Assembly (NCBI GenBank): GCA_002501855.1
Contig: DAOM01000347.1
Location: forward strand, 1-14,796
Source of the DNA: Candidatus Nitrosopolaris nunavutensis
Lineage (GTDB): Archaea > Thermoproteota > Nitrososphaeria > Nitrososphaerales > Nitrososphaeraceae
Length of the DNA: 14,796 nt
Direction of reading: 5' to 3'
The notes beneath the pieces were generated by a model. It was not told the origin of the DNA. It made no database searches and worked only from the letters and a program-made list of their open reading frames with translations. Both the position numbers and the translations under genes were made by a program. Below, one piece after another: positions 7,292 through 14,555 of this stretch (position 1 is the first letter of the stretch; each line of letters starts with the position of its first letter).

Positions 7292-7407
7292 CCACATTTT
7301 CGATATTTCGGGAGTCCTCTCTGATATATTTATAATCCCACCTGTCACTAAAAAAAACAAATCCAAACCTTTATGCATGGTTGTTGTGCAAATAATATAT
7401 AGATAAT

Positions 7408-8397
7408 ATGTCTAGGGAATCGTCCATACCAGGTATTACGGATGTTATGAAGAAGGGTTCAGGAACCCAACTTATTGTTGGCATAATAATTCTAATAATT
7501 GGAATTGGAACTGGATTATCATTAAAAAACGTGTTGATAATGTATTTAGCAATTGCCGCTGGCATTGCTGTAATTATTTCTTCATTTCTAATTATCATCA
7601 AGCAGTATGATAGAGCAATAATTCTCAGATTAGGAAAATATCAGAAACGAGTTGGTCCAGGAGTTCAAACTAGGATACCGTTTGCAGATAGTGTTCTTGT
7701 GCTAGACATAAGAGAAAAGGTACGAGAATTTAAAGCTGAGAGGATGCTTACAAGAGATAACGTTCCTGTAACTATTGATGCAATACTTAGGTACAAAATT
7801 ATTGAAGATCGATCTAAAGATGCTCTCTTAAATGTTGAAAACTTTAATGAGATGATACAGCAGGTTTCGCAAACTACCCTCAGAAACAATATTGGTTCTG
7901 CTTTCTTTCAAGAAATACTATCAAAAAGGGTTGATATAAATAATCTTATTAAATCTGTAATAGCGCAAGAAGCTAGTAATTGGGGTATTGAAGTAACAGG
8001 AGTAGAAATACGACAAGTAATCATCCCTCAGGAATTAGAGAATGCAATGTCAATGCAGGCACAAGCTGAACGAGAGAAAAACGCAAGGGTCATATACGGT
8101 GAATCAGAGATTCTGGTAGCCGCTAGATTCGTAGAGGCAGCCAACGTATACACAAATAATCCTATAGCTTATGCATTAAGACAATCAAACATGCTGTATG
8201 AATCAATAAAGCTTCAGGGCAATACGATAGTTCTTATTCCGTCTGAAAATCTTAATTCAATGGGTTTTGGAAATTTGGCAATGAGCATTGCATATCTAGA
8301 GAGTACAAAAAAAGCAGTAGAGTCAAATACAAATGCTGCATCTACTAAAACAGCAGCACCCAATATAATAAATGATGTAAATTCAAAATTCAAATAA
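7408..8397 (+). CDS. SPFH/band 7 (slipin/stomatin-like) membrane protein
   Basis: This 329-aa membrane-anchored SPFH-domain protein belongs to the family that forms large oligomers at membrane microdomains and influences protease or channel function. Two hydrophobic helices (about 21-38 and 43-64) are followed directly by the SPFH core: EYDRAIILRLG-type start (KQYDRAIILRLGKY, 65-78), GPGV (83-86), PFADSVLVLDIRE (91-103) and V-T-I-D-A-I-L-R-Y (121-129). The typical slipin segment WGIEVTGVEIRQVIIPQEL is at 192-210, then the charged helix QAQAEREKNARVIYGESE (217-234). The C-terminal tail (300-329) is Ala/Asn/Thr-rich and low in structure. Slipins often sit beside an NfeD-type protease/partner; none is seen here. 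CTTTATGC at 7369-7376 is a likely TATA box, leaving a leader of only a few bases before the ATG. Confidence 0.9.
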   Translation: MSRESSIPGITDVMKKGSGTQLIVGIIILIIGIGTGLSLKNVLIMYLAIAAGIAVIISSFLIIIKQYDRAIILRLGKYQKRVGPGVQTRIPFADSVLVLDIREKVREFKAERMLTRDNVPVTIDAILRYKIIEDRSKDALLNVENFNEMIQQVSQTTLRNNIGSAFFQEILSKRVDINNLIKSVIAQEASNWGIEVTGVEIRQVIIPQELENAMSMQAQAEREKNARVIYGESEILVAARFVEAANVYTNNPIAYALRQSNMLYESIKLQGNTIVLIPSENLNSMGFGNLAMSIAYLESTKKAVESNTNAASTKTAAPNIINDVNSKFK

Positions 8398-8529
8398 CGA
8401 AGAATTAATTTCCACTTAATCAAAGCTCCTGAATAGACCTTAAAATAAGATTCTTAATCGTCTAAATGCACAAGTCGTGAGGCAAACTTCACAGCGTCAA
8501 TGTCACTATAGGTGGTCTTTTGGGATAGG

Positions 8530-9144
8530 TTAGTATACTATCGTTCGAAAAGTTAAGTTTATTCTCGGTCGGGTTATTTTTTTAGACTTGGGTAAGCTAT
8601 GAAGCCAATTCGTTTGTGTAGCATCTTTCATTATAAGCAAACTGCCATGTTCAAGTACAACTGAAATTGTTTGTTTAGTTTGCTTATGCTTAAATGAAAA
8701 TTTTCGTTCTGCTCCAAAACTCAATGAGGCAATGATGCTATTCTCTCCTAATGGTTTTTCATCATCACTATGCCATGCAATACCTTCATCTCCATTGTGA
8801 TATAAGTTCAGTAAACAGGAATTGAATTTTGTTCCTGTAACGTCTTCTACTCTTTGTTTAAGGTCAGAAAGTTCTTTGGTCCATGTTAATGCTTGCTTTG
8901 TTGTATTTGAATAAGTATACAAATAGTCAGAATCACCATACCACGCAACTTTTCTCTTTGCAACGATATGCTTACCAAAAATGACGGCTTCATCGTTTCT
9001 CCATAATATGTTTTGCAATAACAAATCAAAATAGCGGTTTGCTTCATCATGTGTCAGTACGTTTCTGTAATAGTTTACCGTTCCGTCTTTATGTAAAAGA
9101 TTGCTTATCCTGTCTTGATCAAATAAATCCATTTTTTTATTCAT
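8530..9144 (-). CDS. alkB: AlkB-type 2OG-Fe(II) DNA/RNA dealkylase
   Basis: This 204-aa AlkB-family dioxygenase removes alkyl groups such as 1-methyladenine and 3-methylcytosine from nucleic acid by oxidation with 2-oxoglutarate and Fe(II). The pattern is close to the ALKBH2/AlkB core: N113-L-Y115, iron ligands H125-S-D127 and H182, nucleotide-handling S-L-S-F-G-A-E-R (140-147), GSLLIMKDATQTNWLHSLPK (167-186) and the 2OG-binding R194-I-N-L-T-F-R200. Length is typical for the compact AlkB form. It is the last gene of a three-gene unit; its ATG overlaps the preceding ORF's stop by one base (taATG), implying coupled translation. AlkB genes are patchy in archaea and the cassette as a whole looks bacterial, so horizontal transfer is likely but untested. 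All catalytic residues are present. Confidence 0.92.
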   Translation of the reverse strand: MNKKMDLFDQDRISNLLHKDGTVNYYRNVLTHDEANRYFDLLLQNILWRNDEAVIFGKHIVAKRKVAWYGDSDYLYTYSNTTKQALTWTKELSDLKQRVEDVTGTKFNSCLLNLYHNGDEGIAWHSDDEKPLGENSIIASLSFGAERKFSFKHKQTKQTISVVLEHGSLLIMKDATQTNWLHSLPKSKKITRPRINLTFRTIVY

Positions 9145-9332
9145 TATCCATTATCATGCAGTGCCTGCAATAGGGCTTCCTGTCGTAGCAGAAAAAACAC
9201 ACGCATTCCATTCCCTGATCTACAATTCAGTTTGCCGTAAATTCTAGGCTTTACATTTTCTCCAAAGCAAATCTCGTTTCGTTTAATTCGATTCTTCAGT
9301 TCTATATCACTAGTCTCGTTATGTCGTATCAT
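9144..9332 (-). pseudogene. Ada-type zinc-binding mini-protein, apparently frameshifted
   Basis: The 62-codon frame matches the start of short stand-alone Ada metal-binding-domain proteins: the stretch I-E-L-K-x-R-I-K-x-N-E-I-C-F-G (10-24), KPRIYGKLNCRSG (28-40) and RVFF (44-47). Such proteins normally end in a G-Y-R-P-C-x-x-C motif that completes the zinc site. In this frame that end is missing (LLQALHDNG), but a second frame on the same strand at 9137-9175 reads KPYCRHCMIMDNE, restoring the C-x-x-C pair. The join falls in or after a run of six T (9192-9197 on the opposite strand as A). Ada N-domains repair methylphosphotriesters through a zinc-bound Cys and sense alkylation. The gene lies 4 bases after the dioxygenase gene and overlaps alkB by one base. 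Whether this is decay or a base-call error is open. Confidence 0.55.
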
Positions 9333-9336
9333 GGAA

Positions 9337-10059
9337 TTAGCTTAGGGCATCATGAAAAATAATTCCAAGGGTATGCCGGTCTCCATCGTGTACCTCACTT
9401 ATACCATGCTTCATTTGCACCCGATAATATCCTTTACTCCCTTTCACTGGCCTAAAATTTGTAGTCAATATCAGCATATCTCCTTTACTCGGTCTTAAGA
9501 CAATGGCTTTTGATTGTGCTCTTGGAGTGTGCTGTGTTAATACAAATTCTCCGCCAGTATAGTCATCATCTGGCTCATTCAGGAATAAAACCAATTGAAA
9601 AGGAAAAAAAATATTTCCATATAAATCCTGGTGTAACGTATTATGCCCTCCCTTACCATATTTTAAAATAAGGACAGTGGGCTTTGTTTGATTATTGTCA
9701 TGGCAAAGCCTTTGAAATTCATCAAACTGATCAGGAAACTGTCTTTTTATGTCTAATACCTTCATCCAAGTATTTGCAACAGGTGCAAGTTTTGGGTAAA
9801 TCGCTCTTCTGGCAGTATGGATTAGATCCGGTAAAGGATATTTGAAATATTTATATTCACCTAATCCGAAACGATGCCTTTCCATCGTAATGGTCTTGCG
9901 ATAGAGATTGGAGTTGTCATATTCGCCGATAAGTTCATCGCAATATTGAACCGGTAAGAATCGTGACACTAACGCGTATCCTTTTTCATTCAGTTCTTCT
10001 GTTACTCTTTGCCAGTCAATGCCTGAAATCTCTTCAGATATAACTCTACTAATATTCAA
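9337..10059 (-). CDS. 2OG-Fe(II) oxygenase (prolyl-hydroxylase-like), first gene of the AlkB cassette
   Basis: This 240-aa non-heme iron dioxygenase has a double-stranded beta-helix core. The iron ligands are H143-Q-D145 in TLHQDLYG and H218 in MKHGISEV; R228 in DRHTLGIIFHDA is placed to bind 2-oxoglutarate. Other family landmarks are GLGEYKYFKYPLPDLI (65-80), PTVLILKYGKGGHN (127-140), GGEFVLTQHTPRAQS (169-183) and GYYRVQMKHG. It resembles the COG3826-type hydroxylases of unknown substrate that travel with alkylation-repair genes in bacteria (family memory, not searched). The start is TTG: a TAG lies three codons upstream in frame and the next Met is at residue 59, inside conserved sequence. 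The following Ada-like gene begins 4 bases after its stop. A - strand TATA-like GTTAAAAATG near 10103-10112 would give a short leader. It probably modifies a protein or nucleobase; no more can be said. Confidence 0.85.
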   Translation of the reverse strand: MNISRVISEEISGIDWQRVTEELNEKGYALVSRFLPVQYCDELIGEYDNSNLYRKTITMERHRFGLGEYKYFKYPLPDLIHTARRAIYPKLAPVANTWMKVLDIKRQFPDQFDEFQRLCHDNNQTKPTVLILKYGKGGHNTLHQDLYGNIFFPFQLVLFLNEPDDDYTGGEFVLTQHTPRAQSKAIVLRPSKGDMLILTTNFRPVKGSKGYYRVQMKHGISEVHDGDRHTLGIIFHDALS

Positions 10060-10188
10060 CAGCTTCTAACCTCAGCCTTGATGGTTTTAGAATAGGCTCT
10101 GACATTTTTAACTTTTTGACTCGATTCAGATGCCAGTTACAATTAGCTTATGTATCTAGAACCATGTTTAACAATAGTTCCCATTACG

Positions 10189-10204
10189 GTTAAAAAATAA
10201 TCCA
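10189..10204 (-). terminator. T-run after the beta-propeller gene
   Basis: On the - strand ATTATTTTTTAACC follows the stop at 10217 within 20 bases and contains six consecutive T. Archaeal polymerases stop at such runs, so this may separate the propeller gene from the dioxygenase cassette. Confidence 0.3.
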
Positions 10205-10216
10205 ATTTGCGAACTA

Positions 10217-11239
10217 CTAGTCTTCTCCTCGAATTGCTAATGCCCAAGGATGTTGTGAAAGATATTCTTTGGACCATGATACATCGAGCTCTCTCCAGGC
10301 AAGGCCAGTATCAATAGAACAAAATACTCCGCGGTTGTTAATGGCATAGAATTCTCCACTATTTTTTGGATTTGCGGCAAGGATAGCAACAATTGTTCCT
10401 TGTGATTCTGGAAGACCATTTGAAATTGCTTTCCACTCTCCACCATCATTCTCCAAAGATCTTCTATATACTAATGAATTCGCACCTTCAACGGAATGTG
10501 CTTGCCAGGCCGATTGAGATGCCGATACAACAATAGTGTGGGGATCAGCCGGATCAACAGCAAGTCCGTAAAGGTACTTATGCTTAAGCCCAGCTGTCGG
10601 CCTCTTCCAAGACTCTCCATAATCAAAGCTTTCAAAATAGCCGTCGCCTGCAGAAGAGTAGAGGCATTTAGGGGCCTTTTGATGTGTAGCAAGAGTGTGA
10701 GTATCATATGGTCCTTGCTCAACCCGGTCTATCCAAGTTCTGCCACCATCACGACTCTGGACTAGAGCTCCGGCTTCTATTGCAACAAAAAGATAATCAG
10801 GGATGTTTACGTCTAATTCAATCCAACGTACATGAGAAGTCCAAGGTCTAGGAGGAAAGCTCCATGATTTGGATGACTCCAAATTGTTAAGAGTACTCAT
10901 TCTCTGCCAAGAGTATCCTTCGTCATCAGATCTATACAGAGCGCTCGGCTCAGTTCCAACGTATACTTTATTTCCCTGTTCTAGGCGGCTAACTGAAACT
11001 GACATCACGTTATTACTGGATATAGCGTCTTTTCCAATTCTATCCCAAGTTTGGCCGCCATCATCGCTTTTCCATAGTCCATCACCGAACGTCCCGCAAT
11101 AGGCACGGTTTGGATTTCGAGGGTCAAATGTTACGGATTGCGGATGAGTTCCTTTCAGAGACTCATGAGTTTTCCAACCTGTCTTTGATGATTCAAGTGA
11201 GAGGAGGAAATCCTGCATTGCAACTATAAGAATAGTCAT
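10217..11239 (-). CDS. Asp-box (BNR) beta-propeller protein
   Basis: This 340-aa protein is built from repeated propeller blades with Asp-box motifs (S-x-D-x-G-x-x-W): SDDGGQTW (58-65), SDDEGYSW (104-111), SRDGGRTW (162-169), SFDYGESW (204-211) and SIDTGLAW (308-315), with a degenerate one near 261-269. The fold is that of sialidase/VPS10/photosystem-assembly-like propellers. Asp boxes stabilise blades and do not prove enzyme activity, and I see no convincing sialidase Arg triad. No signal peptide or membrane helix is visible, so it is probably cytoplasmic, unlike many BNR proteins. It likely acts as a binding scaffold or a glycosidase-like enzyme of unknown substrate. It has its own - strand TATA box (CTTAAATA, 11269-11276) giving a leader of about 8 bases. 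The second Met (residue 8) is an alternative start. Confidence 0.82.
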   Translation of the reverse strand: MTILIVAMQDFLLSLESSKTGWKTHESLKGTHPQSVTFDPRNPNRAYCGTFGDGLWKSDDGGQTWDRIGKDAISSNNVMSVSVSRLEQGNKVYVGTEPSALYRSDDEGYSWQRMSTLNNLESSKSWSFPPRPWTSHVRWIELDVNIPDYLFVAIEAGALVQSRDGGRTWIDRVEQGPYDTHTLATHQKAPKCLYSSAGDGYFESFDYGESWKRPTAGLKHKYLYGLAVDPADPHTIVVSASQSAWQAHSVEGANSLVYRRSLENDGGEWKAISNGLPESQGTIVAILAANPKNSGEFYAINNRGVFCSIDTGLAWRELDVSWSKEYLSQHPWALAIRGED

Positions 11240-11619
11240 TAGAAGTAAAAAGTATAATCAAGTCACCTATTTAAGTGGGTGAATTATTTGACACGATTTT
11301 AAGCTCCCATAGCATTTCATACGCTAAGTTAAGGACGAACGGAAACAATTCCGATCAGAAGTAGCTAACATATGCCAGTGCCCAAATTCGCAGTTTTCCG
11401 AGAGTGGTCATATTTCTGTTCTAAAAACCTACTAAGAATGGATGGTAGAGACTTCAGAAGGGCCAGCAACACTTCGGTTAGTCCAGTTTCTCATTTTGTT
11501 TCGTCTACTACATGCGTACCAAGTGATTTTCAATTAAACCAATGCTGTCGGTGGTTCTGATTGTGCTCACATAAACTAAGCTTGATGGAACCCAAATTAA
11601 GATTTGTAGTGAGTTACGT
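11240..11619. other. Intergenic stretch with a small hairpin and a coding-like - strand fragment
   Basis: The first 40 bases are the promoter of the propeller gene. CGGAA-ACAA-TTCCG at 11340-11353 is a 5-bp hairpin. On the - strand, 11365-11490 is open (ETGLTEVLLALLKSLPSIL then an amphipathic, charged tail ending GTGIC) and is preceded in frame by TGA; upstream of it SLGTHVVDETK is open too. This has helical, protein-like composition and could be a decayed gene. The + strand ORF at 11372-11560 overlaps it and looks less protein-like. None is recognised. Confidence 0.35.
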
Positions 11620-12279
11620 TTAAGGTACCGAATTTGCTAGCGCTTTGGAGTAGATATCTGCAAGCCGTAGCGGTTCGGGAATTCGTTCTTCCGGCTTAAC
11701 TAATTGCTTAACGATTCTGATAGCATTTACTAAATTAATTTTATGACCGACGCTTATATAGATTGGTTTCTTTTTTTCCTTTATCATTTTAAACCCACTG
11801 ATAACTCCATCAACATCGATAAAATGATCTGCATTAACTGAGCCGCACAGGATGCTTTTTGCAACACCAATTGTTGGACTGTCTATTATAACGCCTATGT
11901 AAGAGGCGAGCCCACATCTCCTTGGATGAAGAACGCCATGACCATCAATTAATAGAAGGTCAAAACGGTTTTTTAACGGTTTCAAAATATTTATTATTGC
12001 TTCGGATTCTCTTAACATAAAAAAACTGGGCACATATGGGTGCTTAACGCTCAATGTTATGTTGACAGATTCCTTTACCTCCATACTATTCTTGTTCATC
12101 AGTACCGCAGAGCAGTACGCAATGTTGTTCCTGTACGCAACGTCTACACCGCAAATATAGATTATTTCTTTATTGGGAATATTCTCCGATATTACCTTCT
12201 TTGCTATCTCGCTTTGCACATTTATAGTGGCGGCCAAATAGTGGGAAGTCGTATTTCCTGACACTGTGGAGTTGCTCAT
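11620..12279 (-). CDS. nfi: Endonuclease V (deoxyinosine-specific)
   Basis: This 219-aa endonuclease V cuts the second phosphodiester bond 3' to deoxyinosine, starting repair of deaminated adenine; some family members act on inosine in RNA. Family motifs occur in order: GVDVAY with catalytic D46, PYVPSFFMLRE (81-91) with Y82 (wedge) and E91, IDGHGVLHPRRCGLASYIG (111-129) with D112 and H118, PTIGVAKS (135-142) with K141, and ISVGHKINL (175-183). D46, E91 and D112 correspond to the metal-binding acidic residues of characterised enzymes. Length is typical. The - strand ATG at 12279 is followed by about 20 residues before the first conserved helix, as in relatives. A decayed gene on the same strand overlaps its first 110 bases in another frame. 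It lies 1.6 kb from the AlkB cassette's start, but I see no shared transcript. Confidence 0.92.
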   Translation of the reverse strand: MSNSTVSGNTTSHYLAATINVQSEIAKKVISENIPNKEIIYICGVDVAYRNNIAYCSAVLMNKNSMEVKESVNITLSVKHPYVPSFFMLRESEAIINILKPLKNRFDLLLIDGHGVLHPRRCGLASYIGVIIDSPTIGVAKSILCGSVNADHFIDVDGVISGFKMIKEKKKPIYISVGHKINLVNAIRIVKQLVKPEERIPEPLRLADIYSKALANSVP

Positions 12280-12738
12280 GCTTTCTTATTATACGGCAGC
12301 TTTCCGCACGCATATATCGACCTATGTATTCGACCATGATTTGTTTTGTGATTGGTAATTTAGTGTTCGCATGTTTCCACTGACTTGGTAGTGTCAATAT
12401 TACTGGTATTTGACTAACTTTCTCTACCCATGGCTTCAATTCTTGTTCTGGATACAGATAATTCTACTAATACTGTAAGTCGGACAATCCTAATTCAAAC
12501 AAATTCTCCGCTTTTTTATTGATTTGAGAATTAAAATATTTTGAGGATAGTAAATAGAATAGCCTTTCCAGCGGGGATGTTACGGGGTCTTGGGATCTAC
12601 TACGAACTGGTTGTACCTTCGATTAACATAGTCTTGAATGATTGCCTTTTGCTTCGGTTTGACTCTGAATCCTATTGTTATCAGATCGTCTTGTTTTTCA
12701 TTAGCCTCACTAATAGATAATTTCGATAATTGGATCAA
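12170..12738 (-). pseudogene. Decayed gene in three pieces, unidentified
   Basis: Three protein-like - strand pieces lie in order. Piece A (12738-12580, possible TTG start, 52 codons) contains DDLITIGFRVKPKQKAIIQD. Piece B (12622-12467) is in another frame and contains PVTSPLERLFYLLSSKY and INKKAENLFELGLSDLQY, then two TAG codons (12464-12469). Piece C continues in B's frame to 12170 and contains EQELKPWVEKVSQIPVILTL and KQIMVEYIGRYMRAESC. Adding one C to the run at 12584-12587 (CCCC on the - strand) joins A to B smoothly as DPKTP-VTSPLERLF. The rebuilt protein would be about 185 aa. I do not recognise the family; the V-x-I-G-F-R-V-x-P strand-helix start of A is mildly like a ribbon-helix-helix regulator. 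Piece C overlaps the start of endonuclease V, so its natural end is uncertain. Confidence 0.55.
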
Positions 12739-12741
12739 AAC

Positions 12742-12757
12742 GTATTAAGCTTAATAC
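12742..12757. promoter_or_regulatory. 16-bp perfect palindrome before the decayed gene
   Basis: GTATTAAG-CTTAATAC is a perfect 16-bp palindrome ending 4 bases before the TTG of the decayed - strand gene. In this position it could be an operator or part of an AT-rich promoter. Confidence 0.45.
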
Positions 12758-12770
12758 ACCATTTTTTACC

Positions 12771-12794
12771 TACCCTGGTCGTTTGGATAGGGTA
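12771..12794. repeat. TACCCT/AGGGTA inverted repeat
   Basis: TACCCT (12771-12776) and AGGGTA (12789-12794) are inverted with a 12-base gap. The same TACCCT/AGGGTA arms occur within the 20-bp palindrome at 12905-12924, so both could be sites for one protein. Confidence 0.4.
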
Positions 12795-12904
12795 AATTTA
12801 GGATCGTAGAACAATGTTCAATAACATCTAAAATGCTTTATCGTATGCTCATACGTAACATTACTTTTTAAAATTTATTGTAAAAAAGTACGGAAATTAA
12901 TGTT

Positions 12905-12924
12905 GTACCCTCCCGGGAGGGTAC
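12905..12924. repeat. 20-bp perfect GC-rich palindrome
   Basis: GTACCCTCCC is followed directly by its exact reverse complement, giving a 20-bp perfect palindrome in otherwise AT-rich DNA. It lies in the gene-free stretch, 49 bases before a coding-like + strand remnant. It could be a dimer-binding operator, a cruciform or a recombination site. No T-run follows, so it is not a typical terminator. A smaller inverted repeat, CGTATG-CT-CATACG, lies nearby at 12842-12855. Confidence 0.65.
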
Positions 12925-12972
12925 GGCCTATCATGTGTACAAAGACAAACTATATGAAATTGGCTGCTGCAA

Positions 12973-13173
12973 GTGGAAATAACTTTGAAGACTGATGTTA
13001 ATGATGCTGAACAGCGGCTATTTGATGGAAACTAGCGTAGCAACCTACAGGATATCGAATTATTCTCTGCCAAGGAATTTGAATTGGTAGTTGATAGGCA
13101 GGTTATCGGTCATTGTTGCTATTCACAACAAAAGGAAAGGTATGTCTATTCAGTTTCCTTCCACAGTAGGTAA
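12973..13173 (+). pseudogene. Coding-like + strand remnant with one internal stop, unidentified
   Basis: One + strand frame from a GTG at 12973 reads VEITLKTDVNDAEQRLFDGN, a TAG at 13033-13035, then continues with DIELFSAKEFELVVDRQVIG and ends at a TAA (13171-13173). Apart from the single TAG it is open for 66 codons and has a normal mix of charged and hydrophobic residues. I do not recognise it and chance is possible. The rest of 12758-13428 holds the palindromes described separately and otherwise nothing I can identify. Confidence 0.35.
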
Positions 13174-13428
13174 CACTCAAAGTATTTGAATACAGGTTAG
13201 CCAAGTTAACTAAGGTGCAAGCAGAAACATTCGTAATAACGTTCCTAAAATCTCAAGTGACAAAACTCATGTAAAATCATATAGTCTATCATACCGTGTA
13301 GACACTTTATTAGGTTTAGACGGAGATTTTTCACGTTATCTCTTGTTGAACTTCCCTACTTTTTTAGACCCCTTTATAGCAATTTTCTGTGTAGCTACAT
13401 GTAACTCTTTAGAATAATGACGAACTCT

Positions 13429-14361
13429 TTACATATGTTCAACTTTGCCGATTAAGAGTTGTCGTGTAACGATTGGTGCCAAATCCAATTCAAGTCTTTT
13501 TATCTGCCTGTATCTGTTTCTCAAGGTAACTTCCGTTACTCCTGCTGCCTGAGCAATATCAGTTTGAGTTCTTTTTTCACCAGTATATAGACATGCTATG
13601 TACAGTACTGTTGCTGCAATTCCCATCGGATCTTTTCCAGCAGGTATTTCTTTTTTATTAAGATGATACATAATATCTATAGCCTTACGTTTGGTCTTTT
13701 CATTCAAATTAGCTGTGTTTGAAATTTTAATAATACATTTCGTAGAATCGATGATTGGAATTTTTATATCAAGTTCAGTGATTAGCAGTCTATAACTTTT
13801 TGCTAATGTTCTACGTTTAATATTATTTGCTACAGCGATCTCTTTTAGTGTTTTTGGAATTCCTAATTCTCTACACGCAATATACAAAGCAGCATCCAAT
13901 ACTGCAGATATCGCCCTTCCACGTACTAGTCCTCTTTGCTGAGCTTTTCTGTAGATATAAGCAGTTTTCTCAACTATTGAATCAGGTAGCCCAAGTTTGT
14001 CTTTTGATGTGTGAAGCTGATCGAAGGCATCCCTCAGATTTCGATTATTAGAAGTACTAGTCTTTATTCTAAGGTCCCATCTTCTTAGCCTTTCCATCCT
14101 TGAACGCATAGCTGCGTCGAGTATGTGGCCACCAGCATCTTGATTCGACTTTCCCATAATAGTAGAAAGACCCATATCATAACGAGCTAAAGAATTTGTA
14201 ACTCCAGTTTTCCTGCTCTTATCATACATTGCATCAGTTGAATCTTGAATATTATCAGAAATCACTAGACCACAGTTACTACAAATGACCTCTCCAGATT
14301 CATGATCTGTTATTACCCTGTCACTCTTACATACAAAACATATGATGTTACGTCGCTCCAT
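13429..14361 (-). CDS. tfb: Transcription initiation factor B (TFB, archaeal TFIIB)
   Basis: This archaeal general transcription factor binds the TBP-TATA complex and recruits RNA polymerase. At 310 aa it has the full family length. The N-terminal zinc ribbon has C8-x-x-C11 and C27-x-x-C30, followed by the B-reader/linker (about 45-100, with SLARYDMGLSTIMG-type sequence). Two cyclin repeats then cover about 108-200 (including RGRAISAVLDAALYIACRELGIPK-type helices) and 205-300 (DPMGIAATVLYIAC, then the recognition helix TQTDIAQAAGVTEVTLRNRY). Thaumarchaeal genomes usually carry several TFBs, so this may be one paralogue with a specialised role. A - strand TATA-like AATAAAG (about 14395-14401) suggests a leader of about 12 bases. 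It is divergent from the secreted gene at 14556, and the two share the 194-base region between them. Confidence 0.93.
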   Translation of the reverse strand: MERRNIICFVCKSDRVITDHESGEVICSNCGLVISDNIQDSTDAMYDKSRKTGVTNSLARYDMGLSTIMGKSNQDAGGHILDAAMRSRMERLRRWDLRIKTSTSNNRNLRDAFDQLHTSKDKLGLPDSIVEKTAYIYRKAQQRGLVRGRAISAVLDAALYIACRELGIPKTLKEIAVANNIKRRTLAKSYRLLITELDIKIPIIDSTKCIIKISNTANLNEKTKRKAIDIMYHLNKKEIPAGKDPMGIAATVLYIACLYTGEKRTQTDIAQAAGVTEVTLRNRYRQIKRLELDLAPIVTRQLLIGKVEHM

Positions 14362-14555
14362 CAGAATACCATCACATGCACTCTATCTTCTACACTTTAT
14401 TTCTAATGCAGATAGTCGTAATGCTATCCAAGCTTGATACATGTCTGCTCGTTTTACCCCTATTAGTGGTGAGAATACAACTCTACTATTTCACTCTTGT
14501 AATACATTCGTCGAACATACCAAACAATTTTTATATTAATCAATAAGATAATTCG
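14362..14555. promoter_or_regulatory. Divergent promoter region of TFB and the secreted Excalibur-like gene
   Basis: The - strand promoter for TFB lies at about 14390-14403. On the + strand, TTTTTATATT at 14528-14537 is a strong TATA box 23-26 bases before the ATG at 14556, implying a leaderless transcript. GATAG/CTATC form a short inverted repeat at about 14410-14427. Nothing else is identified. Confidence 0.4.

Noticed and set aside
10237..11102. Several ORFs in other frames within the propeller gene
   Set aside because: They are shadows of the Asp-box repeats, which are unmistakable in the chosen frame.
10217..11239. Annotation of the propeller as a true sialidase
   Set aside because: Asp boxes alone do not show catalysis, and the catalytic Arg triad and nucleophile Tyr pattern were not evident.
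11372..11560. 62-codon + strand ORF
   Set aside because: Composition is not protein-like and a more plausible fragment lies on the opposite strand.
12040..12261. + strand ORF opposite endonuclease V
   Set aside because: Antisense to a gene with complete endonuclease V motifs.
12905..12924. Rho-independent-style terminator
   Set aside because: No T-run follows on either strand and no intact gene ends next to it.
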